Assembly (NCBI GenBank): GCA_024291935.2
Contig: JAGTYA010000026.1
Location: 1,661,501-1,725,500 of the forward strand
Direction: 5' to 3'
DNA length: 64,000 nucleotides
From: Okapia johnstoni
Taxonomy: Eukaryota; Chordata; Mammalia; Artiodactyla; Giraffidae
Shown one piece after another: positions 10,641-21,995 of the stretch; within the stretch, counting starts at the first letter, position 1, and each line of letters opens with the position of its first letter. The position numbers and the translations under genes were made by a program. Under the pieces are notes generated by a model that ran no database searches, had not been told where the DNA came from, and saw only the letters and a list, made by a program, of their open reading frames with translations.

Positions 10641-12062
10641 ATCAAAAGAAACCTGGAGTCACATCCATTAAGAAAAAAGAAAGGTCTCCCCCCAGATTAA
10701 CAGTACATCTCAAGGAGCTGGAAAAGGAAACACTGAGTCCTGAGTTAACAAAAGGAAGAAAATAGTAAAGATTAGAGCAAAGATCAATGAAATAAAAAAT
10801 AGGAAAATGATAGGAAAGAGTAACAAAACTAAGGATTGGTTCTTGAAAAGCACAAAGAAAGACTGACAAACCTCCAGCCAAGGAAAAACCAGACAGGATT
10901 CAAATAAATAAAATTACAAATGAAAGAGAAGACATTACAGCTAAAAGCACAGGAACACAGAGAACGATGAGACTCCTCTGAGCGACTCTCACCAACAAAT
11001 CGGACGATCTTAGATAAATGAATAAATTCCTAGAAAGATGGGCCCTACTGACACTGAATCTGCAGAAACAGAATCTTAAGAGACAAGTGAATAAGGAGAT
11101 TAAAGCATAATCAAAAACCTCCCAACAAAGGGCCAGATGGTTTCACTGATGAAATTTACAAAACACTTAAAGAAAAATTAGTTCCAATTCTCAAAATCCT
11201 TCAAAAATTGAAGAGGAAGGAATACTCCCAAACTCATTTTATGCGATCACATTACCCTGCTACCAAAGCCAGATAAGGAAACTACAAGGAAAGAAAGCCA
11301 CAGGTCAACATTCCTGAAGAATATACAGTCAAAAATCGTCAACGGAATAGTAGCAAACAAAATTCAACAGCACGTTAAGAGGCTCACACACTATGATCAG
11401 ATGGAATTCATCCCTGGGAGGAAAGGATGCCTCGAGATACACGAATCAATCAATGTGATGCAGCACATTAATAGAATGAAAGATGGAAATCATATTCTTA
11501 TCTCAACGAATGCAGAAAAAGCACTTGACAAATTTCAACATCCTCCCATGATAAAACAAAAAAAAACCTCGTAAAGAAGTGGGTATAGAAGGAACAGACC
11601 TCAGCATAGTGAAGTCCGCATATGACAATCCCAGGGCTAACATCACACCCAGCGATGAAAGATGAGAGCCTTTCCTCTAAAACCAGGAAAAAGACAAGTG
11701 TGCTCACTGTCACCGTCCTAGTCAACAAAGTACTGAAGGTCCTGGCCGGAGCGATCGGCAAGAAAACAATCAAAGACATCCAAATCACGAAGGAAGAAGT
11801 AAAACTGCCTCTTTTTGAAACTGACCTGATCTTGTATATAGAAAACTCTAGAGAACCCACAAATCAAAAACAAACAAACAGACAAAAAGATAGTTACTGC
11901 TCATCAACAAATTCAGCAAAGCTGCACGATACAAAATCGACGTACAGAAATGAGTTGTGTTTCTACACACAAGTAACAAACTCATCACAAACGGCCGAAA
12001 TTCATTCAAGAAGAAACAACCTAAGTAGCTTCATATCTATTTAGTAAATTAAATTTGTAGTT
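10641..12062 (+). mobile_element. L1 LINE ORF2 fragment A (RT region)
   Basis: Continuous resemblance to the sense ORF2 RT domain: 'gattggttcttgaaaagcac', 'gggccagatggtttcactga', 'gaggaaggaatactcccaaa', and the region before and after the RT core 'gcagaaaaagcacttgac'. Frameshifts and stops make it inactive. Confidence 0.85.
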
Positions 12063-12074
12063 AAAGAAGAAAAC

Positions 12075-12725
12075 TTACTGTTAAAAAAAACTCCATGCTT
12101 AGATAGAATAGCTGGTGACTTGTTTCAAGTATTTAAGGAAGACATAAAACCAAGTCTGCCTAAGCTCACTGAGAGCAATTAAAAAGGATGAAACACTTCC
12201 CAGCTCTTCCTATGAAGCCAGCACTGTGCTGATACCAAAGCCGGACAAACACAAGGAAAGAAACTAGAGATATTTCTCATGAATATAAGAGGCAAAGAAA
12301 TCTAAAGAAAAGCTTCACAACTCAAATCCAACAATACAAGTGGGGTTTAACTCTAGAAATGCAAGGTTGTTTGACATTTTAAAAAGTCAATTAATTGACC
12401 ACATTAAATTTAAAAATAAAAACCATATCATTATTTCCATAGATTCTGAAAAAGCATTTGACAAAATCCAATAGCCATTCATAATTTTAAAAATGTCAGC
12501 AAACTAGGAATCAAAGAAACTTTCTCAGCCTAATAAAGGGCCTCAAATTTAATGGTGGAAAACTGGTTGATTTCTCCCTAAGATCAGGAATAAGACAAGG
12601 ATGTCTCTTGTCAAGACTGCTGTCTGACATTGTTCTGAAAGGTTTAGCCAGTGCCGTTGGCCAGAAACAGAAACCAATTGGAAGTAAGCACAAAACGTTT
12701 TAATTCGTAGAAAACATAATCATCT
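12075..12725 (+). mobile_element. L1 LINE ORF2 fragment B, overlapping the same ORF2 region
   Basis: Repeats the part of ORF2 already present in fragment A: 'ctgataccaaagccggacaa', 'gattctgaaaaagcatttga' and 'gaataagacaaggatgtctc' correspond to blocks near 11264, 11508 and 11690. It is therefore a second, older L1 insertion rather than a continuation. Confidence 0.8.
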
Positions 12726-12763
12726 AAGAAGAAATCTGATCAAATACACAAACATAAAATAAA

Positions 12764-12862
12764 GTGACAGGCTTTATTTGGGCTCCAAGATCACTGCAGA
12801 TGGTGACCGCAGCCATGAAATTAAAAGACGCTGGCTCCTTGGAAGAAAAGCTATGACAAACC
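12764..12862 (+). mobile_element. short sense BovB fragment
   Basis: The 'gctccaagatcactgcagat' block through 'aagctatgacaaacctag' is the post-RT part of BovB. It abuts an antisense BovB that contains the same stretch reversed at about 13372-13455. Confidence 0.85.
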
Positions 12863-14135
12863 TAGTTCAGTGCAGTTCAGTCACTCAGTCGTTTCCGACT
12901 CTTTGCGACCCCGTGGACAGAAGCGCGTCAGGCCTCCCTGTCCATCACCAACCCCCGGAGTCCACCCAAACCCATGTCCATCGAGTCGGTGATGCCATCC
13001 AGCCATCTCATCCTCTGTCGTCCCCTTCTCCTCCCGCCCCCAATCCTTCCCAGCATCAGGGGTCTTTTCCAATGAGTCAACTGTTCGCATGAGGTGGCCA
13101 AAATATTGGAGTTTCAGCTTCAACATCAGTCCTTCCAATGAACACCCAGGACTGATCTCCTTTAGGATGGACTGGTTGGATCTCCTTGCAGTCCAAGGGA
13201 TTCTCAAGAGTCTTCTCCAACACCACAGTTCAAAAGCATCAATTCTTCGGCGCTCAGCTTTCTTCACCGTCCAACTCTCACATCCATACATGACCACCAG
13301 AAAAACCATAGCCTTGACTACATGGACCTTTGTTGGCAAAGTAATGTCTCTGCTTTTAAATATGCTGTCTATGTTGGTCATAACCTTCCTTCCAAGGAGT
13401 AAGTGTCTTTTAATTTCATGGCTGCAATCACCATCAGCAGCAATTTTGGAGTCCAAAAAATAAAGTCTGACACTGTTTCCACTGTTTCCCCATCTATTTC
13501 CCATGAAGTGATGGGACCAGATGCCATGATCTTAGTTTTCTGAATGTTGAGCTTTAAGCCAACTTTTTCACTCTCCTCTTTCACTTTCATCAAGAGGCTT
13601 TTTAGTTCTTCACTTCCTGCCATGAGGGTGGTGTCATCTGCATATCTGAGGTTATTGATATTTCTCCCGGCAACCTTGATTCCAGCTTGTGTTAGGTCCA
13701 TACCATTTCTGTCCTTCATTGTGTTCATCTTTGCATGAAATGTTCCCTTGGTGTGTCTAATTTTCTTGAAGAGATCTCTAGTCTTTCCCATTCTACTGTT
13801 TTCCTCTATTTCTTTGCACTGATCACTGAGGAAGCCTTTTTTTTTTTAAATCTCTCCTTGCTATTCTTTGGAACTCTGCATTCAAATGTGCGTATCTTTC
13901 CTTTTCTCGTTTGCTTTTCACTTCTCTTCTCTTCACAGCTATTTGTAAGGCCTCCCCAGACAGCCATTTTGCTTTTTTGCATTTCCTTTTCTTGGGGCTG
14001 GTCTTGATTCCCGTCTCCTGTATAGTGTCATGAACCTCCGTCCGCAGTTCTTCCGGCACTCTACCAGATCTAATTCATTGAATCTATTTGTCCCTTCCAC
14101 TGTATAGTGATAGGGATTATATTCGTGGGTTACGT
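12863..14135 (-). mobile_element. BovB LINE, antisense, with internal RT deletion
   Basis: The 3' tail is at the left (ttcagtgcagttcagtcact). On the minus strand the element runs from the endonuclease-RT linker ('KRREVKSKREKERYAHLNAE', about 13.9 kb) to the C-terminal domain. At about 13685-13692 the linker 'MKDRNGMDLT' is joined directly to 'AGIKVAGRNINNLRYADDTT'. The roughly 750 bases coding for the early RT motifs in the other copies are gone. The YADD box itself survives at 13633-13644. Inactive. Confidence 0.9.
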
Positions 14136-14828
14136 TCATGGATTCAGAGATCCGAAAGACATCATTTTTCCCTGCATTGATCTCATCTTTTTAAACTTGT
14201 CTTTATGTTTCTTTTTTAATCTTTTCCTCTTTGTTTCGCTTTTTGTTTGTTTGTGGCAGGGACCGCTGGGGACCGGCTGTCCGGGGCCAACCGAGGCTCC
14301 TGCGCTGCCGCCGCGTCATTCCTGCCGCGTGCACGTTAATCTGTAGATCTGATACAATCTCGATCAAACTCGCAGCGGATTTTTTCGGTAAAACTTGACA
14401 GACTTTTAAAATGTTTCTGTTCTTTGTAACTCAAATTAACTCACCTTCATGCCTTGATTGGTATTTTATCTGTGAATCTTTGGAAGTCATCAGGTTAGGA
14501 TGAAACACATTAGAGTTTTTACCATCAAAATTAACGGATTTCTTTTCCCATTTAATGGCTTTTCACTTCCCAAAAGGGCTCTCATGAACAGATTAATATT
14601 TTTAAGCATGGAGTAAATGTACGCAAGAATCTTTCTGCAAGCTTTCTATTCTCCAGCTTCATCTGGGTGACAATCCCTTGCCATTTGGGGTTTTCCTATT
14701 AGGCTCCATCAGGTTGTCTTCATATCAGACACGGCAAGTCCCTCTTTCTTGTCCTTTTTATTCAAAGCTGATCTACCTACTCATGGACCTTTATACTTCA
14801 GTATCAACATTCAAAAAACAAACTCACG
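14136..14828. other. no gene; possible antisense old LINE sequence
   Basis: The start is T-rich. The GC-rich patch at 14256-14335 has several CpGs but no exon signals. 14336-14640 is AT-rich and loosely resembles antisense L1. I cannot support more. Confidence 0.3.
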
Positions 14829-15472
14829 GCATCTGAGCCCATCACTTCTTGGCAAATAGATGGGGAAAAGTGAAAACAGTGACAGATTTTATTTTCTTGG
14901 TGTCTAAAATCACTGCGGACCGTAACTGCAACCACAAAATTCAAAGACCCTTGCTCCTTGGAAGAAAAACTAAGACCAACCTAGGCAGCATATTAAAAAG
15001 CAGAGACATAACTTTGCAGGCAGATGTCTGCATAGTCAAAGCTATGGTTTTTCCAGCAGTCATGTATGGACGTGAGAGCTGGACCATAACGAAGGCTGAG
15101 TGCTGAAGAACTGATGTTTTCAAATTATGGAGCTGAAGAAGACTCTTGAGAGTCTCTCAGACTGCAAGGAGATCAAACCAGCCAATCCAAAAGGAAATCA
15201 GTCCTGAATATTGGAAGGACTGATGTTGAAACTGAAGCTCCAATATTTTGGCCGCCTGATGCAGAGTCGACTCATTGGAAAAGACCCTGGTTCTGGGAAA
15301 GATTGAGGGCAGGAGGAGAAAGGGGTGACAGAGGATGAGATGGTTGGATGATATCACTGACTCAATGGACATGAGTCTGAGCAAACTCGGGGAAATAGTG
15401 AAGGAGAGTTGGCATGCTGCAGTTCATGGAGTCGTAAACAGTCGAACACTACTTAGCTACTGAACAGTAATC
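14829..15472 (+). mobile_element. BovB LINE 3' end, sense
   Basis: 5'-truncated copy from the 'cccatcacttcttggcaaat' block (end of RT) to the terminal 'cttagctactgaacagtaat'. Codes in broken frames for 'VMYGRESWTITKAEC' and the C-terminal tail. Confidence 0.9.
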
Positions 15473-17454
15473 CACATTAAAGTAAGCGCACTGAGCATTT
15501 CAAACTCCCAGCTGAGATGTGAATCAGGGTGGCGCTGGATAAGTTTGGGTTAATTTCAGGAGGTTTGACATCTCTGTAATATCAAAGCATTCCGACATGA
15601 AATGTCCGTCTATTCTCTTCAACAACCTCCACCAGGGTCTCTACTTGAGTCTAGAATTTAGCACAGGGAGGCCTGGCACTTTCCTGTTCCATGAACTACT
15701 AGCTGCTCTTGGTTTTGTTACAGTTAGAGGTGATGTCCTGTATGCTGTTGTATGTTTCCATTGGTGATTTTCACAGGCATGGAGAGCAGATCCTTGGTCT
15801 CTCCCACTTTCATACTCCTTGCAGCAGCTTCAGGAATTTATTTATCTTATTGTTTGAGAACCTTGTTGCCAGAGCGGGTGTTACTGTGGCAAACATTCTA
15901 AATACTCTGAAGCTTGGTATCTCTGAAAGTGTTTTTATTCCACTTTCACATTTAAATAATAATGATATCCTAGAAAGTCCTCTGAAAAGTTATTGGTCCT
16001 CTGCACTTTCCAAATACGACTTCTCCTTGTAACCAGCGTTGCTTTTGAGAACGATATGAAGCCCATCCATTCAGGCCATCTTCAGGTTACTCTGGAACGC
16101 TCCAGAAACTTTCATCTTTACGTGTCACTATGATAGGAAGAATCTAGCTTCTTCCTTTTCATCCTGTTTGGCCCCTGAGAGCTTTTTCTCATGTTTCTTT
16201 CCTTCTGAGGCACTTAATTTGGTTACATTTTCAAACATTTCCTCCTGCTATTTCTCTTTCCCTCAGTGACTCCTCTTGTCCAATTAACTCGTGTTCATTT
16301 TCCTCCCTACACTCTCAGGTTCCTCTCTGATAGTCCAATTCACAGCATCGCAATGCTGATTTACATAGGTGCAAATCACCAATCAATGCTAAAGCAGTGG
16401 ATAAAAGTGGGAAGAGTAGCAGGATATTTACACAGTTTCAAGGTTCCTCCCCACAAAATAAAAATTCCAAAGGGCAAAATATTAACTTCACCCTGTAAAG
16501 TAACTGTAAACCTGAGACTTACATTTAACCACGTGTTAAAAGTTATTACCTTCAGGTGGTCCTCTCTTGGCCATGTGGATAACTGGGACCACATTTACCT
16601 GCTGTCAGCGCCCAGAGAACAGGCAACAGCACGTGTAACATTGTGTTCAAACACGGACAGCGGGCAGTGAGGGATCTGTGAGAGAGGTGAAACAGACCCG
16701 GGCTCAGAGGGTGATTCTCCAACTGAGCCCAAGTTTCCACGGAGGTGGGGAGGTGGAAATCTAAGTTCAAGGAGGCTGAGGGAAGGAGGATTTGCAGACA
16801 GATCCATGGAGAGAGGGAAACAGAGACACCCTGCACGCACACACACATTCTCTCTGCAGTTCACCGCCACCTTCAGCGCTACCAGAAGTTTATCATACTT
16901 GCTGATCTTCCCTCAGAGCCCTTCCTCTCTCTAGCTTCTAGGGTTTCTCCATGGTTGATCCTGGGTGTCCCCATCTAGCGGCCAATTCTGGTGTTGGAAT
17001 GGAATAGGCACAGCCTTTCTCTGGAGGGGAGAGTGGATGCTGCAGAGAGGACTAGTGAGTCCAGCTGACGGCTACTGAGGTCAGATAAGTGGGGCCATAG
17101 GCAGATGGCCATGGAGCAGAGCAGTGCAGTTGTATAGAATATTCTGGACCTACTGCCAAAAAGCCATACACAAAAGGACACCTGTACAATTCATCCTTCA
17201 TAGAGGTTGGAGTCCTGTATGTCTCCACTCACGTGAGGCCCCTGGAGGAGTCGGATTCCTAGAGACAGAAGGTGGGGTGGTGGGGCCAGACTGGGGGAGG
17301 GAGAGGGAATGAGTGCTTCTTGGGGACAGAGAGTGGGTTTAGGGAGGTGAGAGAGTTCTGGAGGAGCTAGTGTGATGGTCCCCCTGCACTTAATGCCATG
17401 GAGCTGTGCACTTCAGGTTATGATGGTAAATTTTGTGTATCACAGCACATCCTT
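15473..17454. other. no recognisable gene or named repeat
   Basis: Mixed-composition intergenic DNA. The longest open frame, 16266-16670 (+), has no domain and no splice context. The end (17377-17450, 'taatgccatggagctgtgca') resembles the tail of an old LINE, but I cannot assign it. Confidence 0.35.
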
Positions 17455-17612
17455 CTAATATTTATTTATTTGACTGTATCGGGTCTCAGTTGCAGCACGC
17501 GGGATCTTTAGTTGTGGCATGTGGGACCTACTTCCCTGACCAGGGATCAAACCTGGGATCCCTGCATTGGGAGCTCGGAGTTTTAGCCACTGGACCACCA
17601 GGGATGTCCCAC
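17455..17612 (-). mobile_element. CHR-type SINE, antisense
   Basis: Reads 'tatttatttgactgtatcgg' to 'ctggaccaccagggatgtcc' on the plus strand, the reverse complement of a CHR SINE with its T-rich tail at the left. Confidence 0.85.
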
Positions 17613-17702
17613 AACTCCACTTTCTGTCTCTGGATTTGCCTGTTCTGGATTTTTCATACACACGGTGTCATACAAAATGCCATGTGCTTTTTTTTGACTG
17701 TA

Positions 17703-17920
17703 CTTAACTTTTCCAGTGGCTCAGATGGTAAAGAATCTGCCTACAATGCAGGAGACCCAGGTTTGATCCCTGAGTCAGGAAAATCCCCTGGAGAAGGAAA
17801 TGGCAACCTACTCCAGTATTCTTGCCTGGAGAATTCGCTGGACAGAAGATTCTGCAGGGCTACAGCCCATGGGGTCACAAAGAGCCAGACACAACTGAGC
17901 GACCAACACATGCAACTTCC
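17703..17920 (+). mobile_element. Bov-tA/Bov-A SINE, sense
   Basis: 'gtggctcagatggtaaagaa' to 'acacaactgagcgaccaaca', a complete element. Confidence 0.95.
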
Positions 17921-18229
17921 AAATAAAGACAAAGTAAAATCACGCTTCTACCTAACGAGGTACAAGTACCCTGTACAACCAGAAGCATGCTCCCCTCCCC
18001 TCAAAGGGGAGGAGGTCCCTTTATGCACCCCGGGATGGTGTCCACTTCTCTTCTGGTCCGGTCACATTCCCGCTCTGATTCTTCATGATTTACCTGCAGA
18101 GACAGAATGGTGGGCCGGGAAATGTGGTCACACCCTCCGAGCTCTGTGGTTGGCCAGGCAGCCCTGGCCGGTCTCTGTCACCACCTCCCCCACGCCCACC
18201 TCCACATCCTCTTCGCCTGCGTAGGCATC
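17921..18229. other. no recognisable feature
   Basis: No exon or repeat recognised. Confidence 0.4.
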
Positions 18230-18860
18230 TCAGTTGATGCTGGCTCCCCGCCTCAGGTCAATCCAAGGCCTCATTCCTGAGAGGTCTGGGCCGGTGGCTA
18301 CAATTCCCGTTTGCCTTCCATCACAAGACCAGGAATCTCTGTGCTCCAGGGGACCTCTGCCTTCCAGACACGTTCTTTCTCATCCTCACCTCCTTGGAGT
18401 AAGCACCGGTTCCCACCTGATGGGACAGATCACCCCAACCTTATCATCACCCCCTCTGCCTGTTGATTCTCTGGCACGAGGACCCCATGGTGGCCCGGGT
18501 TTAATGGACTCCTCGTGTGTCCTTGGTGGGAGCCTGCCTCCCTTGAGAACTTGAATTTCTAGACCAAGAAAACCTAGAGTCAGGGGACAGGAGGCAAAGA
18601 CGCACCAGGGGCATTTCGTTAGGGTAACAGAGCTCATTGCCATTTCTCCCTCATGATTCCCAGAACCACACATCTGAGCGAAGAGAGAAAACTCTGATTC
18701 AGAACACCCCAGCCCTGCACCCCCAGCAGGCGCTACAGAGGCGTCCTCCAAAGCTCGTCACACTGTCCTGTTGGGCCAGCTGCTTCAGGGTGACCGGGGT
18801 CCTTGGGAAACCTACAAGTCAGTTAGCCTGAGCCCCTCGCCGGCTGGGGAATGGGCTCTT
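18230..18860 (-). pseudogene. ERV pol 3' remnant, second locus
   Basis: Shares the block 'ctctgcctgttgattct' and following bases with 1790-2270 (compare about 18457 and 2127), and the minus-strand frames have similar composition. It probably belongs with the RT remnant at 20762-21140, which has the same orientation and the right order (RT at the higher coordinate), now split by an L1 end and a BovB. Highly decayed. Confidence 0.4.
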
Positions 18861-19894
18861 TTGCTGTCAGACCAGTGACGGTGGGTCAGGCGTCCCATTG
18901 GGCACAGGTGGTGTGCCTGCAGCCACGTGGGGGCAGGAACGTGACTCCATACTCGGAGTGTCTATTCTAGTGAAGCCACCTGGTGCCCTTCCCACGTGGA
19001 AGCAGCTGCCTCACCCGTGGCCCTGGGATGGTGCTGCACCACCCGGACTGCATTGGGACATCGGTGTCATCTCTGCTGTTTCGGGAGAGGGTGCTTGGCG
19101 GACAGCCACATGGAGGGGGCAGTCCGTGTGCCAAGCCTGCCCATCACCTCCACCGTGGCAGCCACGAGCCGTCTGGACAGTGACAGAGCTGGCGAAGGTC
19201 CACAAAAGGGCCAGTGGTCTGCCTGGTAACTGAGATCCTCCCTGGCTGCGGCAGCAGCTCAGCGTTCACACAGGCCCCAAACCCCTCCCCATTCCGTGTC
19301 CTTTGGGGAAGTCTAACCTCGCCCCTCTTTCCCAGACCTCCTGCCAGCAACTTTCCAACTGTGGCCCTTCCAAGCCCCTGACCGTCCAGCCAAACCGTTT
19401 ACAGCTATGATGTCTGTAGACCTGGGACCCCCCCACCCTCCTTCCAGGCAAAGTCAGACAAAGAGATGCTCCTTGAGCTCCTGGCCCAGCTCGGCCAGGA
19501 ACCCTTCCCCGCACCTCGTCCTCAGCGGGGCTGGAGCTCCGGGCTGTCCACTGCGGGTGGTGACGCCACACAGAGCAGAACCCCCGGAGAGACAGGCCCT
19601 TGCCCTTCCTTCCTCAGTCACCAGGTCATGGGAAGGTCCCTTGATGCCAGAGGTGACACAGCAGGGGGTGGGCATAGCAGGCTCTGCAGCCGCTTCTTCA
19701 CGTGACCTGCTCGTATCCTCAGAACCTGCCCTGAGCCTGTGTTGCACACACCCCTTCTCTGATGGGGGGACAGGACTGTGTGTGCCCAACTTCATGGTGT
19801 GAAACTGTAACCCAGCTGCACTGTCTGGTCTGGTCTCTTTGGTGGGACACCCATTCTTCGTTTTTCATCTGCCATGCATTCCTTTATTTTTGTT
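18861..19894. other. no exon; possibly ERV-derived
   Basis: Lies between the two ERV remnants and may hold the connecting RNase H/integrase part, but no motif is clear. Open frames on both strands are short and unsupported. Confidence 0.3.
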
Positions 19895-20112
19895 ATTGTT
19901 GGACTTAAAATAAATTTTTTTGTAGTATAGTTGCTTTACAGTGTCGTGTTAGCTTCTGCCATACAGCAACGTGAATCGGTTATAAGTATACATATATCCC
20001 CTCTTTGGATTTCCTTCCCATTTAGCTCATCACAAAGCACTGAGTATTTCCCTGTACTATGCAGCAGGTTCTCATCAGTTATCTATTTAACACACTTGTT
20101 AATGTTCTCGTT
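19895..20112 (-). mobile_element. L1 3' end, antisense
   Basis: 'gtagtatagttgctttacag' to 'gttctcatcagttatctatt' is the reverse complement of the ruminant L1 3' UTR. The same module occurs in sense at 47858-50976 and in antisense at 53390-53535. Confidence 0.85.
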
Positions 20113-20758
20113 GTACAGTCATTCAGTCGTGCCCGACTCTTTCCGACCCCGTCAGGCTTCCCCGTCCTTCACTATCTCCCAGAGTTTCCTCAGACTCATG
20201 TCCATGGGGTCGGTGATGCCGTCCAACCATCTTATCCTCTGTCGTCAGATAATCTTCCTCTGATGATCCTTCTCCTCCTGCCCTCAATCTTTCCAGCATC
20301 AGTATCTTTTCCAATGAATCAGCTCTTCGCATTAGGTGGCCAAAGTACTGGAGCTTCAGCTTCAACATCAGTCTTTCCAATGAATATGCAGGGTTGATTT
20401 CCTTTAGGATTGACTCGTTTGATCTCCTTGCAGTCCAAGGGACTCTCAAGAGTCTTCTCCAGCACCACTTTTCAAAGGCATCAATTCTTCAATCCTCAGC
20501 CTTTTTTATGGTCCAACTCTCACATCTGTACATGACTACTGGAAAAACCATAGATTTGACTATGCAGAACTTTGTTGGCAAAGTGGTATCTCTGCTTTGC
20601 AATATGCTGTCTAGGTTTGTCATAGCTTTTCTCCCAAGGAGCAAGCGTCTTTGAATTTCATGGCTGGAGTCACCATCTGCAGTGATTGTGGAGTTCAAAA
20701 AAATAAGATCTGCCACTGTTTCCATTTTTCCGCATCTATCTGCCATGAAGTGAGGCAA
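20113..20758 (-). mobile_element. BovB LINE 3' end, antisense
   Basis: 3' tail at the left ('cattcagtcgtgcccgactc'). The minus-strand frames carry 'DLIFLNSTITADGDSSHEIQ' and 'VMYRCESWTIKKAED'. 5'-truncated near 20758. Confidence 0.95.
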
Positions 20759-20761
20759 ATG

Positions 20762-21140
20762 TTAAAACATACATATACACAAGACCAGAGAGGCCCCCTG
20801 GGCATCAGGCATAGTCTTAAGCAGCAGGAAGGGCCAGATGCAGGCCTCAGAGTGCCCCAGACACGCCCCGGACCGCTCCAGGGTCACCAGGTAGCAGGCA
20901 GCCAGTTCTGCGGGATTGATTTCCCACCCTCCAGCATGGCCCGTGGCAACACAGTGTCTGATTGACCACCACTTCCTGCTCACGGGACCCAACCAGCAGG
21001 ATGTCATCGAGGTAATGGGCCAACATGATGCCCTGTGGAGGGAAAGCTGGTCAGGAGCCCCGGAGCTCACAAGGTTGACCAGATGTAAGATGTCCCGGAA
21101 GAAAACCCTCCCCAGGGCGGACATGTCTGGGTGGTTGTGA
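20762..21140 (-). pseudogene. ERV reverse transcriptase remnant (YLDD)
   Basis: On the minus strand the catalytic box YLDD is encoded at 21003-21014. It is followed by frames with 'WEINPAELAA' and 'LERSGACLGH', which fit the RT thumb/connection region. At least one frameshift separates the box from that downstream part. Same orientation as the ERV at 3.7-5.6 kb, but a different sequence and box, so it is a separate old insertion. Confidence 0.6.
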
Positions 21141-21917
21141 TAACTCAGAAGCAGGACAAAGGGCAGAGAGAAAATCAGAGACTGAACGCGGGGCCCTTCC
21201 CAGCCCTCAGCCCCGCCCTAGATGGATGGCAGAGCCCCACACGCCGGCCTGCGGGGAGGTGATGTGCTCACGGGTGGCCCGGGGACTCCTTCCTGGGTGG
21301 GGGGCGCCGCGTCACCAGCCCGTGAGGCCGAAACCTCTCCTCCGATGGAGGAGAAGGAGGGACCTCTCCCTCAGGGCAGCTGATAGGAAGCCGGGTGGAG
21401 GCTGCCACCTCCTGGCCCAGGGCAGTAGCCTCGTGGCGGGAGCGGCCTGCTTCATGGCTAACACCCCTGCTCAGATTCCCAGAGGCCACTGCCCAGGTAA
21501 ACTGAGGCGGGCGGCAGACGCAGACAGTGAGGGGCCAAGCGACTGAAGCCACAACTGCACGAAGGGGTGTGAGAGGGAACAAGGGTGCGAAGGGTTGGGG
21601 GGGGGGAGTTGGGCAGGGGGCAGGCGGACGGGTGAGCAGGGGACAGGTGAGCAGGGGGCCAGGTGAGCAGGGGGCCAGTGATACCACCGAGTCCGTGAAC
21701 AGCTTGGTGCTGAGCAGTTAGTGGAGTGGGGCTCAGTCAGGCCCGGGGCCTAGAGTTCACACCCCGGGAAGTGGACGGGCAGGGCCAGCTCCAAAGAGCC
21801 CGGTCCCCTCTGCGCCCTGAGCCGGGGGTGGCCGCCAACACCATGTTTTTAGATAAACTTTAATTGAGAATAGTACAAAAGAGAGTTGCAAAGATAAGTT
21901 CACCAATACCACTGCAC
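21141..21917. repeat. GC-rich DNA with a short 17-18 bp tandem repeat
   Basis: About three copies of an 'aggtgagcagggggcc'-like unit lie at 21630-21680, next to a run of nine or more G at about 21598. No exon supported. Confidence 0.5.
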
Positions 21918-21995
21918 CTCTGCTGCTGCTGCTGCTGCTGCTGAGTTGCTTCAGTCCTGTCCGACTCGGTGCGACGACCCCATGCCGCCCCCTAA
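21918..21995 (-). mobile_element. (CTG)n plus Bov SINE fragment, antisense
   Basis: Seven or so CTG/GCT triplets run straight into 'gttgcttcagtcctgtccga', the standard 5' head of an antisense Bov-A2. The triplet run is part of the SINE family, not a coding repeat. Confidence 0.85.
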
